Assembly (NCBI GenBank): GCA_009792885.1
Contig: WMCF01000014.1
Span: forward strand, 14,954,049 to 15,018,048
Origin: Eremophila alpestris peregrina
Taxonomy: Eukaryota > Chordata > Aves > Passeriformes > Alaudidae
Reading direction: 5' to 3'
DNA length: 64,000 bases
In this document: piece after piece, positions 37,866 to 49,504 of the stretch
How the letters are laid out: every line of letters starts with the position of its first letter
Position numbering within the stretch: position 1 is the stretch's first letter
Notes under the pieces: model-generated
What the model saw: the letters and a program-made list of their open reading frames with translations, nothing else
Told to the model about the DNA's origin: nothing
Databases searched by the model: none
Program-made: the position numbers and the translations under genes

Positions 37866-39006
37866 TTGATGAGATTTAAGTTGCCTAAAGTGCCTGGGCA
37901 GAGGTAATGCTTTGGCTTCTCGGGGAGAGCCAGTTGGCGCATTTCTGTGAACCCCAAGCACTGAGGCACACACACTGGGGATGTGGCTGTGTTATCAGCA
38001 GAAACATCGTTTTTGTTTCTTAAGAAAGTTGAAAAATGTAGAAAAAGGTGGTATTGCAATTGAAAAGATCTAAATTATCTTCTCTGTGTTTCCCCCAGGG
38101 GGGAAGAAAGTTCATGTCTGTTTATATTTAAGCTCCCTTTCCTGCACAGAACTGGGTTAGTGTGACATGTCAGGAGTCCTTGATCTGTCTCATCATAGGA
38201 AGGAAACCACATGAAAAGGTGCCTTCCTTAATACTTATTTCCTTTCCTTTTTCTTTTTTGAGCTGGAAAATTTTTAAGTATTGCATTCTGAAAGATTGTG
38301 ATGGTGATGCTGTGTGCTCACAGCAGATACCACAACATGGATCTGAACACTGTCTCTCTACTCCTATATTCCTATACTGCATTAGGTACACTGAAAGCAG
38401 GATATTCACTGTGTAGCTTTTAATTACAGAATTTAAGGTCCTGCCTTTTTTAGTAGTCTCACTGTAGGTTTGTTGCAGTTGCAGGACAGCATAGCTGGCA
38501 GGGGCTGAGCCCTTATAGTCAGAGTGCAGCATCTCCAGGAGCTGCAATAATTGTGTCAGTAGAAATGACACACAAAATGCAAAGCTGCAGGCTAATCTGG
38601 GCTGAGCAATTTTTAAGGCTTCCGTGGTTTGTGTGCTATGCTGCCTCACAGAGCTCGATGCATCAGAAGGAAACAAGAGCAATGCATCATTATCTCAGTG
38701 GCAGACTGCTCTGGCTGGATTTTTGAACAGTCACTGTATTTAATGTTAAATGAACAAGCATTAGCAGCCTTCACTTTTGTAAATCAGCACAGGGTGTTTC
38801 TTTCCCTTTCAGCTCTTGAACTTCAGTGAAAGTAGGTCAAGAGAAGAAACACCAGCATAGTTTCTCTTTCTCTTAGAGGGCTGGTTATGAACCTCTGTGA
38901 TTAGCTGGAGACATTCATTAGTTTTGCTGCTGTTACCACTTTTGTTTTTGAATTTGGAATGATAATCACGTTCCTAGTAGGTAGCAGCCAAACACAGTTA
39001 TTACAG

Positions 39007-39031
39007 AGTAATAGATCAAAGTAATAGATCA
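39007..39031 (+). repeat. 13-bp tandem repeat
   Basis: AGTAATAGATCAA is followed directly by AGTAATAGATCA. This is a minor tandem duplication in intronic sequence. Confidence 0.75.
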
Positions 39032-42000
39032 TTGTGCTCTTAAAGAGAACTTATCTTTTGTATAACATTTAAATACCGTACTGCGTCAACTCATGTCTTC
39101 AGTCCTTACTCAGGCAGAGTCCCCAAGCTGGGAGGCAGTCTCCTGGAGGTTGTCTAATTCCTCCTGGTCTGCATACTTAATTGGATAACGCAAGGAGTTT
39201 AAGAACACTTTTTGTTTGCCTTTTGTCCCCCAGCTTTCCCCAAGTCTGCTGAGTGCATTGTGGTCTGCTGAATGTTTTTCCAAGCATGAGTCCCAAGCTT
39301 TCAGTCTTCAGGGCTAGCCCTCAGCTGTTGTAGTCTCTGGAGGAATGGCATTATCCTGGCCTCCTTTGGTGGGGGAGTCAATCTGAGCAGTGACTCATAC
39401 AAGAGGGAATCCCTGAAGAATGATCAAATCAATCTTTCAGCCGGGGCGGCAGTGGCTTCCTGCTTTCAGCTTAACTCCTTACTAGCTGCTGTTCAGGCAG
39501 GAAGCATATGAAACAGAGCAAAACAAACTTTGCAGCCCTGTGACTCTGTGTGTCACACAGGGAAAATGATGTATCCAGGGGGTGAAGGCACGGCACACTG
39601 AAAGGACAACAGGAGAAGCGCGATGAGGACATTCTCTGGAAGGAGAATACCTCATGGTGAGGTCAGGCAGAAGGCACCCCTTTGGATAAATCATGAGTGT
39701 TCAGAAGTGGACTAAAATTTGCACAAGATTCTACAGTACCATAAAAAAGTTCTTATATGTTGATGTGAGGCCTTATTTTACCAGATTTTGGGCAATATTC
39801 TATTGCTTGCACATCAGACCATATTTTCCAGTGATGAGAAATGGTATAAAATGACTGTGAAAGAAACCTAGCAGTAGTGGAAATGTTAACATTAAATGTA
39901 CTTTGAGAGGTTTAGTCTTTTAAATTCAGAATTTCCTTAGACTGGGAGTCCCACAATGACCTTGATGTTTAAAAATTACACTAATAATTCTCCTTATCTA
40001 ATTTCTTATCTCCTTTTCACTTTCTATTTCTCTTTGTAGTCATGCATTTCTCTTCCTGAGGTTCAAAAGCGCCATGGTTGTTGAGTGCCACATTGAGGAT
40101 AGCCAACACCTGTATGCCACCAGAAGAATTAGTACTTTGTAAGATATTGAAAAGTCTGCCACTCCTTACTGGCAAGCCCCCTTGATGTCTGTAGGCTGGA
40201 GTTTGCTGTGGTAGCAAGGTGTGCATTTTAGTCACAAAAGTAGGTGAAAGGAAGTTGGTGTTTGTTATCTATGGCAGGAAGTGTTTATAGTTCCAGTGAT
40301 CTGGAACTATAAAAAAAGACTGATTTAGATACTTAAAATTTTAAAACTTTTTATTTCATTTGTAGATTATAAATGTACTGGGCAACAAAAGTCTTGAGGG
40401 AAGTTCAGAAAAAGCAGAGATGCTTGGAAAGTGTGTTTTAGGGATCATATGTATCAGCTGCCTTTTTTGGTAACACTTTCTGCAAACACTCTTTTCAAAG
40501 CTAATTCTTTAAAGGTAATGTGAGTTACTGAACACAAAGCAGCACGAAAGCCTAACTAACTGAAATGGCCAGACTGCTGGCTCTTAGGATATCAGATTAT
40601 GATCAGTGATCTATAAACCTGATCACTGCACTGAAAAAATCCTGGTTTCCATGCCTCTGTTCACAAAATGAATCCTGTAACTGATGAGTGAAAGCTCAGT
40701 GATGAGACACAAACCTGGTATCCCAAGGAACAATGCACGGGAAAATTATGGGTACATTATGGTAAATTATGGGCTATAGTTCCTGGCATGCTATAGGATA
40801 TTTTGGGATAGAAAGAGTATTTTGGGGGTTAGAAAAAGTCTCATATTGAGATCTGAAAGAGTTAATCTACCCTGAAAATCCCTCCTTACTTAAAAATTGC
40901 TCCTTGCTCCTGTAGTTTTTAACACTGGAACGAGCTCAAGTATTTCCAGACTGCACGGATTTGGCGAAGTCTAACATACCTAAAAGATCAGTTAAACTGA
41001 CGAAATCTGTATTATCAATTTGTGACCTATGTGCAGAACTGATCATTGGTTGTATTATTATTAATTATCACAGGGTTGAGTTGCCACTAGTTCAGTCAGA
41101 GCTCCAAACCCATTTCTTGGCTTTAGTGCTTAGTGAGGAGAGCTCGGGGCAGGGGTTTTAATGAGCAAAAAGGCAGAAATATAACACCTAACTTCACTAT
41201 GAGATTATTTGTTTCTCAAATAACACTGACTTTGGTACTTTGACTCTGGGCTGTTAATGTTGAGGGCCATTTTGTCCTGGTCAAAGGCTGTGTGTAATCT
41301 TCCCTGCAACAAATGCCCCTCCCTGAAAGTTGCATCACTCTCTTTGATGGACATTTGTAGCATTCACAATATCTCTGAGTAACTCCAGACTTACAGACTT
41401 TAATGGTTTTGAACAACTTGTTAATTACTCAGACTTCAACAATAATCCTGGCACCTACACACTTCAGTAATCTAATTGCATAATATCCTCAGCTGTTGTG
41501 CCCAAAGCCTTTGACACTCAAAGTTCCTGAAAGACGGAGAAATAAACTGCATGTAAGCAACATTTCCTCCAGGGACTTTTCTTTTTTGAATATTTTCAAA
41601 CAATTAGGAAAATTTTCAGATTATTGCATCAAATTCTTCATTCTGTTCTTGATTTTATTTTGTTAAATGGACTTTTTTTTGTCAAAACTGTTCCTCTTCT
41701 CCCTGCTGAACAGGTTTTGCTCTTAGAACATGAAGGTGTTGATGTGTAGTAGTTATAACTAGAGAAGATGAAAGATAACAGGGTGAAATCACCGATTTAA
41801 TTTTTTTCATATATATATATGCCAAAGGAAATCATGGTTTTCTGTAAGTATTTCAGATGGGAAAACTTAACAGTTTGCCTCCTGTTAGATGTGTGGTCAA
41901 ACTCTTTCAGCTGAATTTTTGCACAAGGGAAATGTAATACAGAAAAGAAGGAAGCTGGATGAATGTAACTGTCTGCTCTAGCATTTCACAGTTTTTTTGT

Positions 42001-43378
42001 TCCTCTCAAATTTCCTTGTCTCTGGCAAAGATTAGAATCAATCATTTGCTGCCTTAAGGTACAATTGTCAGTCTTATAAATTCAGTTCTGTTTGCCACAT
42101 ATTGTGTGAGGAGAATTTACCTTGTAATATGGCAGGTAACTCAAACACAGTCCTTTAGCTTCAGCAAAACTTACAAAAAGTTCTGGAAACTGGTACGTTG
42201 GCAAAACATTTGAGTGCCATGTGAATGGAACGGATGCGTTGAGGAAGCATGTGGGCTTTTTGGTTTGACTCGGATACACTGTGGAGCTTAGGGTTTGGAG
42301 TCTATTTTGACATGATGTGATGGGATGGTTAGATGGGTGACCTGAGTCTTGGCAGAGCTCCACGTGGTAAAAGATCTCACATTCTCAGAGATCTTTCCAT
42401 TGCTCTTTCCACTGCCAGTAGCAGTTTGGGGGGACAACTGGCCAAAAACGGGTCATGTTTCACACCAGTAATCATACTATAGCTCACGTAATAAATAAGC
42501 AAGTGGCAAAATTCTCTTTCCCCCTCTAGTCAGATAGGTAGATACTACTTAATTTTTTCTTTATCTGTCTGTTTATCCAAGATCAGGACTCATGTTCCAG
42601 TTGGCAGTGAGCAATTGCATGCTGACTCATGCGCAGAGAGGTTAAAAATTCGGGAAGGTAGATAAACTGGAAACTTCAAAGGCATACAAGTTGGGAGCAG
42701 GGAGTTCATGTGAAGGTCACTTGAACCTAGATCCTAGAGATGTATTGATAGCTGAAGGGGTTTCTGGCCACTGCCCAGAAATGGATATCCTTGGGCGAAT
42801 TGTGTCATCAGATGCTGGAGTCATTTGATGGTGGAACCCTTTCACGCGCTCAGAGGAGTAGTGATGCAGCTTGTAGGAAATGACAGCACGTTTCAGTTTT
42901 TCCTGGCTGTTTAGTCTGGGGAATGGTGAAGACAGAGTGGGACAGCAGCCATACACATGAGATGGTGTCAGCAGCAGCAAGTCTCACCCAGGGTGTTGCT
43001 CTCCCAGTGAAGAATGAGATCAATCAATCACAGATACTTACTGTGGATAAGAAAGAAATAAGGAATAACCACATGGTCTCAAAAGTCACTTGTCTGAGTA
43101 ATCCTGTAAATTTTTTATTATTATAGAAAATGCAGCTGAATGCTTCAAGTTTATTCTTTCATGTCTTCCAGACTAAGTGGCTTCAAGAAGCTGTATCTGT
43201 GCAATCGAAGCTTTGTCTATGAACTTTTACAGCTAGCACAAGATTTCAAATAGTTTTTACTGTTACTACTCCAGTAGGACTGTCTGTCCAAACACACAGG
43301 AATTCACAGCCCTTACAAGAAATCTGAGAGTCTAATGAAGCAATCAGTGCCTAAAGACAATGGAGGAAAGAAGTATAG

Positions 43379-44341
43379 TGGGTTGACCTTGGCTGGCTGC
43401 CAAGTGCCCACCAAGTGGCTCTCTCACTCCCCCTCCTCAACAGGACAGGGAGAAGAAAATAAGATGAAAAAGTTCATTGGTCAAGATACAGACAGGGAGA
43501 TTGGATATCAGTTACTGTCACAGGCAAAACTTGGGGGAAATAATTTATTGTCAATTAAAAATAGAGTAGGATAGTGAAAAATAAAGGTAAAACTGAAAAC
43601 TACCTTTACCCCTGCCTCCCTACCCTAGCTCAACTTCACTCCTTCATTCCCAGCTTGTTTCCTCTCCCTGAGTGGCACAGAGGGTCAGGGAAAAGAGGCT
43701 TTGGTCAGTCCATAATAGCTCCTCTTTACCATTCCTTCCCTCCTGTGCTGTTCCCTTACTCCAGTGTGGGGTCTTCCCCTGGCAGACAGTCCTTCATGTA
43801 CTGCTGCAGCATGAGTCTTCTCCACAAGGTTCAGTCCTTCAGGAGCAGCCCTGCTTCAGCATGGGTCCCCTGCAGCCATCGCATCTGTGAGAAAATCTGC
43901 TTCTGCCTATGCTCCCCTTCACAGGCTGCAGCTCCTGCCAGGAACACGGGATCTGACTGCCTGCATGTGGATTTGTGCTCTAGTGGGGCTGTCTCCATGG
44001 GCTGCAGGAGCACAGCTGCCTCACCATGGTCTTCACCACAGGCTGCAGGGGAATCTCTCTTCTGGCTGCTAGATCAGCTTTTGCCCCTCTTTCACTGTTG
44101 TGGGGCTCTGCAGGGGTGTTCCTCTCACTTATTCTCACTCCTCTCTTACAGCAGCTGCAGTTTTTTCCCCTTCTTAAGTATGTTGGTGGAGAGGTTCCAC
44201 CAGCTTTGCTGATGGGCTCAGGTTTGGCCAGCTCGAAGTCCATCTTTCAGCCATCAGGAACTGGTTCTGTCAGACATGGAGGCAACTTATCCACTCCTGC
44301 AGCCCAACCACTAGCCAGACCTTGCTACATAAACCAATACA
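43379..44341 (-). mobile_element. avian endogenous retrovirus solo LTR
   Basis: This stretch of about 960 bp matches, from memory, a common neoavian/songbird LTR family. Landmarks are GGGTTGACCTTGGCTGGCTG near the left end, repeated GGGCTGCAGG-type blocks near 43990-44055, CTCACTTATTCTCACTCCTC near 44128, GATGGGCTCAGGTTTGGCCA near 44212 and AAACCAATACA at the right end. The ends are TG and CA, as for an LTR. I found no gag, pol or env sequence next to it, so it looks like a solo LTR. Minus orientation is tentative. It rests on an AATAAA on the minus strand at 43549-43544 and a degenerate TATA-like region near 44175. Target-site duplications were not found. Open frames across it, up to 212 codons, are not viral genes. 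Limits are approximate. Confidence 0.75.
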
Positions 44342-44639
44342 AGGGGATGCCTTCAAAGTACTTAGTTTTTGGAGGGAATGCCTACCTCCTTTGGAAAATG
44401 ACAACTTCTTGTCTCCTGTTGCTTTCCTGACATCATTAACAATTGGTTCATGTCTCAGATGGGTATCACAGGACATGCAGGGAGAGCTGAGGGAAGAGGA
44501 GCATATTCCTTTTAGGTCTGTTAAGGAAGTAAGATTACACCTTCAATGTGGAAGAAAATACAGTGACATTTAAGAGGGGAAAAGAGAGATAAATTATTTC
44601 CAAAGTGTACTTTTTGCTGGGAAGCTGATGTCAAGGCAG

Positions 44640-44700
44640 AAAATCAAAGAATAGCAGGGGGGACCTCTAAGATTGAGCCCGACCGTCTTGGACAAGAGAA
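44640..44700 (-). mobile_element. possible short CR1 3'-end fragment
   Basis: AAATCAAAGAATAGCAGG, GGACCTCTAAGATTGAGCC and CGACCGTC resemble the reverse complement of a CR1 3' tail. The match is short and diverged. It lies 300 bp past the LTR. Confidence 0.5.
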
Positions 44701-47700
44701 ACAAGGAAAGGGACATGAGGGGGACAGTGAGATGGAAAAAAATAAAAATGCTGTTCAAAAGTATCGGTCAAAAAGTCACAAGGAGTTGCCATAATGGGAA
44801 GTTTCTGGAAGTTGAGAAGTTGCATTCATACAGTTGAAGAGTTGGTGTCTCAAAAAATAATGAAGAAGGAGGATTTAAAAGCATTTGGATCAAATTTACA
44901 TCTTAAGATGAGAAATAACAAGAAGTAGGTATAGTACAGGTGGTGGTGTTGGCATCCAGCACAGAAGTAGAGGAAAAGAATTGTTCATGGAAGAAAAATT
45001 TGGAACTTCATTTAAACTGGCTGTGAGGTTCGTTACTCCAATAGTCTGAGAAAATATGAGACATATTAGACTAAAGAAGATGGACCAGGAATATTTTACT
45101 CAGTTTCAGCTGCAGAGTCACAGGTTCAGCCTACTAGAGTTTCCCAGAGGAAAGTAAAATTGTGAAGACAAGGAGATGACGTGAATGTAATCAAAACCAG
45201 AGTGAAGTGCTGTCATGACTGCTGGTGGGTGGCTGTGCTGGGTGTGCTTTGTTTGACCTGCCTGCTCTAGAGAGATTTTTCAGGGATGTCAAGCTACAGT
45301 TTTACTTGGAAGTTGTGTGTCTTAGACCTGGAATTCCTTAAAGTTATTAAATAAAACCCTCAGACCAATGATAATTTGAATAGGGGGAGGTGCCAGAGAG
45401 CACAAATTGCACAACCAGCTTCCATTCTGCTGAAAATAGTATCTGGCAGGTCTTTCCAATGGTTTTGGCTCAAAATGAAGCTCTATCTGTCAGTTGTCAG
45501 CACTGTGCCTCCTTTTAATTACCTGGACTAAAATTACAGTTCATTTGCAAACACTGGAACTCAGAATAATTATGTCTGTTAGACATACTGTGGTAAAAGG
45601 CAGCTAAAAAGGCCTCACCATTCAGGCAAAGTGAGTCCTTCAGCTTTTGGCTTGCTCAGCTGAGCAACCAGAGAGGAAGCGCGAGCCTGGCACTGATTCC
45701 AAAGTACCATAAGATCCATTTTGTGCTAGATTTTTACACCTGCTCACTGCATGACATTCTTATTGTTAATTCAAGATAAAGAAGAGAGGAAAAAGTAACT
45801 CAAGAGTATCATATTGATGGCAAACAGACCTAAGTCTGAATGGCACCCATCTCAATACTGCAAAAATGTATAGCTGAAGGAGTGGACAAAATACATATGC
45901 AGCAAAAATGCTGATGAGAAGACACCAACAAATACAGTACCTTTGATATGGAAATAAAAACAGGCCAGTTATGCATGACCAGGGATGGGGAGCAAAACTG
46001 TGGGGAAGTCTCTGTAGCAGCACAGTAAGTTGTGAGGAGGGCAGAACAACATCTGGGGTACTTCCTGGCATGGAAGAGGGAAATAACGTAAGTGAAAATC
46101 AGACCAGCTGTGTGGTCTCATAGCAAACGTTGTGTAAGAGCAAAGAGTAGAGATAGGGTGGCTGGAGAAGCAGTCAGGGACAATGTGCTGGGCAGTAGGC
46201 AGGCCATGGCACCAGCAGGAGGCACCAGGAAGAACTGCTCTGAGGGTGGCTCTAGGACTAGGAGGCATCTCACTGCTCACAGGTACCTCAGAGGCTGAGA
46301 TCTCAGGAGAGCAAAGTGCCACAGAGGACATCAAAAGAAAGGTCCTGGCCACTTATAATTCAGATACTTACTCTCTGCTAGCACACACTGTATTTCTGAA
46401 TGTTTCATTGCTCTCTTGCCCCATCTTCCCTGTACATTCCATGTCAGACTGCTTGGCTGGTGTTGGTCCCTCCTTAGTGCCTGATCGTTGTAAACGTCTT
46501 TCAGATGTACACCAGCATATCAGGACAGGCATAGAATCCCACCCACTTGGTGGGATCCCCTTCCCTTGCTAATGTCCAGCTGGGGAAACATTGTTTGCAG
46601 AAAGACAGCTGTAGGACCAGCTGAGAAAAGTGCCCTGACTGCTTGTGGCACCCCCAAATCCAAAATGCTGCTGCCCCTGCAATATCTGGCACTAGTACAC
46701 CCATGCCAACCCAGAAGTGCCGGCTGATGAGACGATGCCAGTAGGTCGTGCCCAGGACTGCTGTGGGGAGTGCTGTCCTCCAAGCAACAGAGGTTCCCCC
46801 TTGCCTCTTTCATTGCCAGTCCAACTTGCCCTTCCCCTTGAAGCTGATGGCATCTCTACAGAAAACTGGGTAACTCTTAAGTCCAAATGATGAGACTTTG
46901 CTGTAGTCTTCATCCTCTTCTTTGCACAGAAACCCATCCATTCCTTCTGAGCATCTTCACAGATCATTTGTCTCAGTGTCAGGAGGGCACTCACCAGGGA
47001 AGAAGGGTAACTGTGCAAGTTGAAAGCTTTAAAATTCTTAATTCTTCAGGGATTTAAATATGCATTGTTAGGGCCAAACAGGAGGGTAGACAGCCTTTGC
47101 AGAGCACCTCAAAGTGACACTGCATTGCATCTGTGCCCTGCCTGTTGTGGACATGTTAAAGTAATCTGGGCTGTAACACAGGAATTATTGTTCAGGGTAA
47201 TCTCACAACACATTAATCAAGTAGTGGGTTCCTTTGGGAGGTTAGGGTTTGTTTCACCATTTTACTTGGAATATATGAATGTAAATAAAGATTCACAGTG
47301 CAGCCAGTGCAGTCAAACTGTATTGAAGTACAGACTGGAAGAATATAATATGTACCCTGTGTATAAGCAGTGAAATCCTAAATTCTTCTCACATCTCAAG
47401 TGAACACAGGTCTGCTAAAGAATATAGACTGTTACAACCTCCTGTAGTAAAGTGGAATAACTTAAATATAGCTGAACATTCCCATTATGCCCATTTCATA
47501 GAGGCAAGATTTAAGTGGTTGCCAGATGTTATACCCTCCTGAGTTTCCAAGTTTGGGGTGTTTTGCATTTGTATATTCTTCCCCCTTTCTGCAATCTGTC
47601 ATTTTGGAAAGTTATGCTGGTGGTTGGATTGTTTTGAGCTTGCAAACCCCTGACACTCTGCTTGCAGTTCCCTGAGATACAAAGATAACCAGCCCTAGAA

Positions 47701-48024
47701 ACCTCAGGGGATCTCTCTGGATGGGCAATGATGAGGGGAAGATGCTACAAATATGTCTTTGGAAAGTCTTTACAGCTCTTTGTGGTGCTCTTCCATGAGG
47801 AAAATTTGTATGTCATGGTCTGCAAGGCTCTACGGGTGAATTACTGAAGCTGCTAGATTTACACAACTACTTTTTAGCCCAGCTTCTGTGTTAAAACAGA
47901 CCTTTACAGTGCCTTTTTATGTGGAAATCTTGTAGCTGGGTGTGGTGGGGAAGCCGCTTGGTGACTCATACTGCAGGGAATTCCCTGATGAATTAGGGTA
48001 TTTTTACTTCTGGACTTGAGCGCA

Positions 48025-48490
48025 GTTTCCTTCAACGCCGGAGCAAGCGGCCGATAAGAGCAGGCTACAAAGGCTCATTCACTGTTCAGCTACCCCGTGT
48101 TAAAACAGGGTGTTTATGCTTTGCAGAGCTGAAAACCCACCCCCCATAACACGCAGGCTCACAGCATTTTCGTCATTAGCAATCCCAGGTGCTCCGAGTT
48201 TCACGACGACGAAGAAAACAAGGCAGAAGCGGATGGCGGTGAAGGGAGCCACCCGGAGCAGGGATGGCTATAAATAACAGGGATAGGTCTGTAAATGTCA
48301 GGCTTCCTGACAAACCTGGTGTCTTCAGCTGGCAGTAGTGCTGATGGCCACCTGTCAGCAAAGCCTCCAGCCTGCGCGGAACAGGCGGGAGCAGCTTCTG
48401 CTTCCTCCAGCACTGCCGCTGCGCCTTTGGAGCAGGAGGGATTTGAGGGTCATTCATCCAGCCCATGCGTGGTTCCCCCTTGAAGCCTCG
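48025..48490. promoter_or_regulatory. CpG-rich intronic patch with a GATA motif
   Basis: By eye there are over 20 CpG in about 470 bases, including AACGCCGGAGCAAGCGGCCG and CACGACGACG, in an otherwise CpG-poor intron. A GATAAG motif follows CGGCC near 48052. The open frames here on both strands are short and have no recognised domain. The patch could be an enhancer or a GC-rich unrecognised repeat. The function is inferred only. Confidence 0.35.
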
Positions 48491-48959
48491 GCTCTCTCGT
48501 GTTAAGTAAGGGCTGTTACTGCTGGCAGTGAGGGAGCAGGGCACTCCTCGGGGACTCTGCAGGGCTTCTGCCCTGCCCTTCTGTGTATGGATGTTTTGGG
48601 TTTATTTCCACTGGGTAAAAAAAAAAACCCACAAAACATAAGACACCAGTATAATATTTTGACCCAACTTTTTAGCTATATAAAGAACTGTCTTTTTCTT
48701 CAAAATATTGCACTATAAATCTTCAAAATGCCAAAACAGAGCCAGGCATTTGGTTTGGAGAAGACACTTCTTATTACTTCGTAAAAGTAAATAGTGAAAT
48801 GAACGGGAATGAAATAAGACCTTTGGAAAAGCCGTTTTCTCCTTTTTCCTTAGTGCCTCTTCCTCTCCTGACTCCATCTCCCCCCCCTCCCTGTATAACA
48901 ACTGCCCATTTGGGTACGGTAATTCCAGAGAGCAAACTCTAACGGGAATGCCTGAAATG

Positions 48960-49215
48960 TGTCTGCTTCAGCTTTGTGTTATGTCTGTAATTTGAATTAT
49001 TTGCATTTTGGAAAGGTATAAATTGCTCTGGTGTACTTGGGTTGGCTGGCGGCCAGGAGGGAGTTGCCTCGGGCCCAGACCAGGCGTGTTGCTGCAGATG
49101 TGGCAGGCGTACAATGGAAACTTTTGTGGGCGAGCAGCCCTCACTCCTCCAGCACACGCTGACAGGAGGCGGCATCCCGCCTGCTCGCCAGGCTCCCCAG
49201 CGGATGGGCACTGGG
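48960..49215. promoter_or_regulatory. GC-rich patch with NFAT-like GGAAA motifs and a TATAAAT
   Basis: TTTGGAAAGGTATAAATTGC lies near 49005-49025 and ACAATGGAAACTTTTG near 49110. Both carry the GGAAA core bound by NFAT proteins. CpG-rich sequence lies between and after them. NFATC1 autoregulation through its own promoter is established; a link to these intronic motifs is speculation. GGAAA alone is very common by chance. Confidence 0.2.
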
Positions 49216-49284
49216 GCTAAACCATTTTCTCCAAGGCATAGGCAGACTATCTTGAGGCTTAGGGCTCCCACAAACCATTCCAAA

Positions 49285-49504
49285 GCCATTATTCCTTTTT
49301 TTTTTTTTTAATTTTTTTTTTTTTATTTCAGCTGAACTGTTTAAACCTGCAAAACATGTTTACTGTAAAAGGTTGACGTAGTGGTCTAAGGTTTCCCTCC
49401 TGGAGCTGGTCCCAGTCCGTGGGCGTTGAGATTTCCCTCTTGGTTCACCAGACGTAATATGAGGAATTTTCTTTCTTTCTTTCTTTCATTTTTTTTTTCT
49501 TTTT
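49285..49504 (+). repeat. T-rich runs and a CTTT microsatellite
   Basis: Two T runs of about 13-14 bases are separated by AA near 49296-49324. A (TTTC)n run and another T tract lie at about 49469-49504. No linked element is recognised. Confidence 0.8.

Noticed and set aside
38170..38682. 170-codon minus-strand open frame
   Set aside because: No known domain, no conservation signal that I can judge, no exon boundaries. Probably chance.
40604..40630. Inverted repeat CAGTGATC / GATCACTG
   Set aside because: Eight-base arms with a 9-base loop are expected by chance in a window this long.
43574..44212. 212-codon open frame on the + strand, the longest in the window
   Set aside because: It lies wholly inside the LTR, is rich in Ser/Leu/Cys without any domain, and follows from the GC-rich repeated blocks of the element. 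It is not a viral or host gene.
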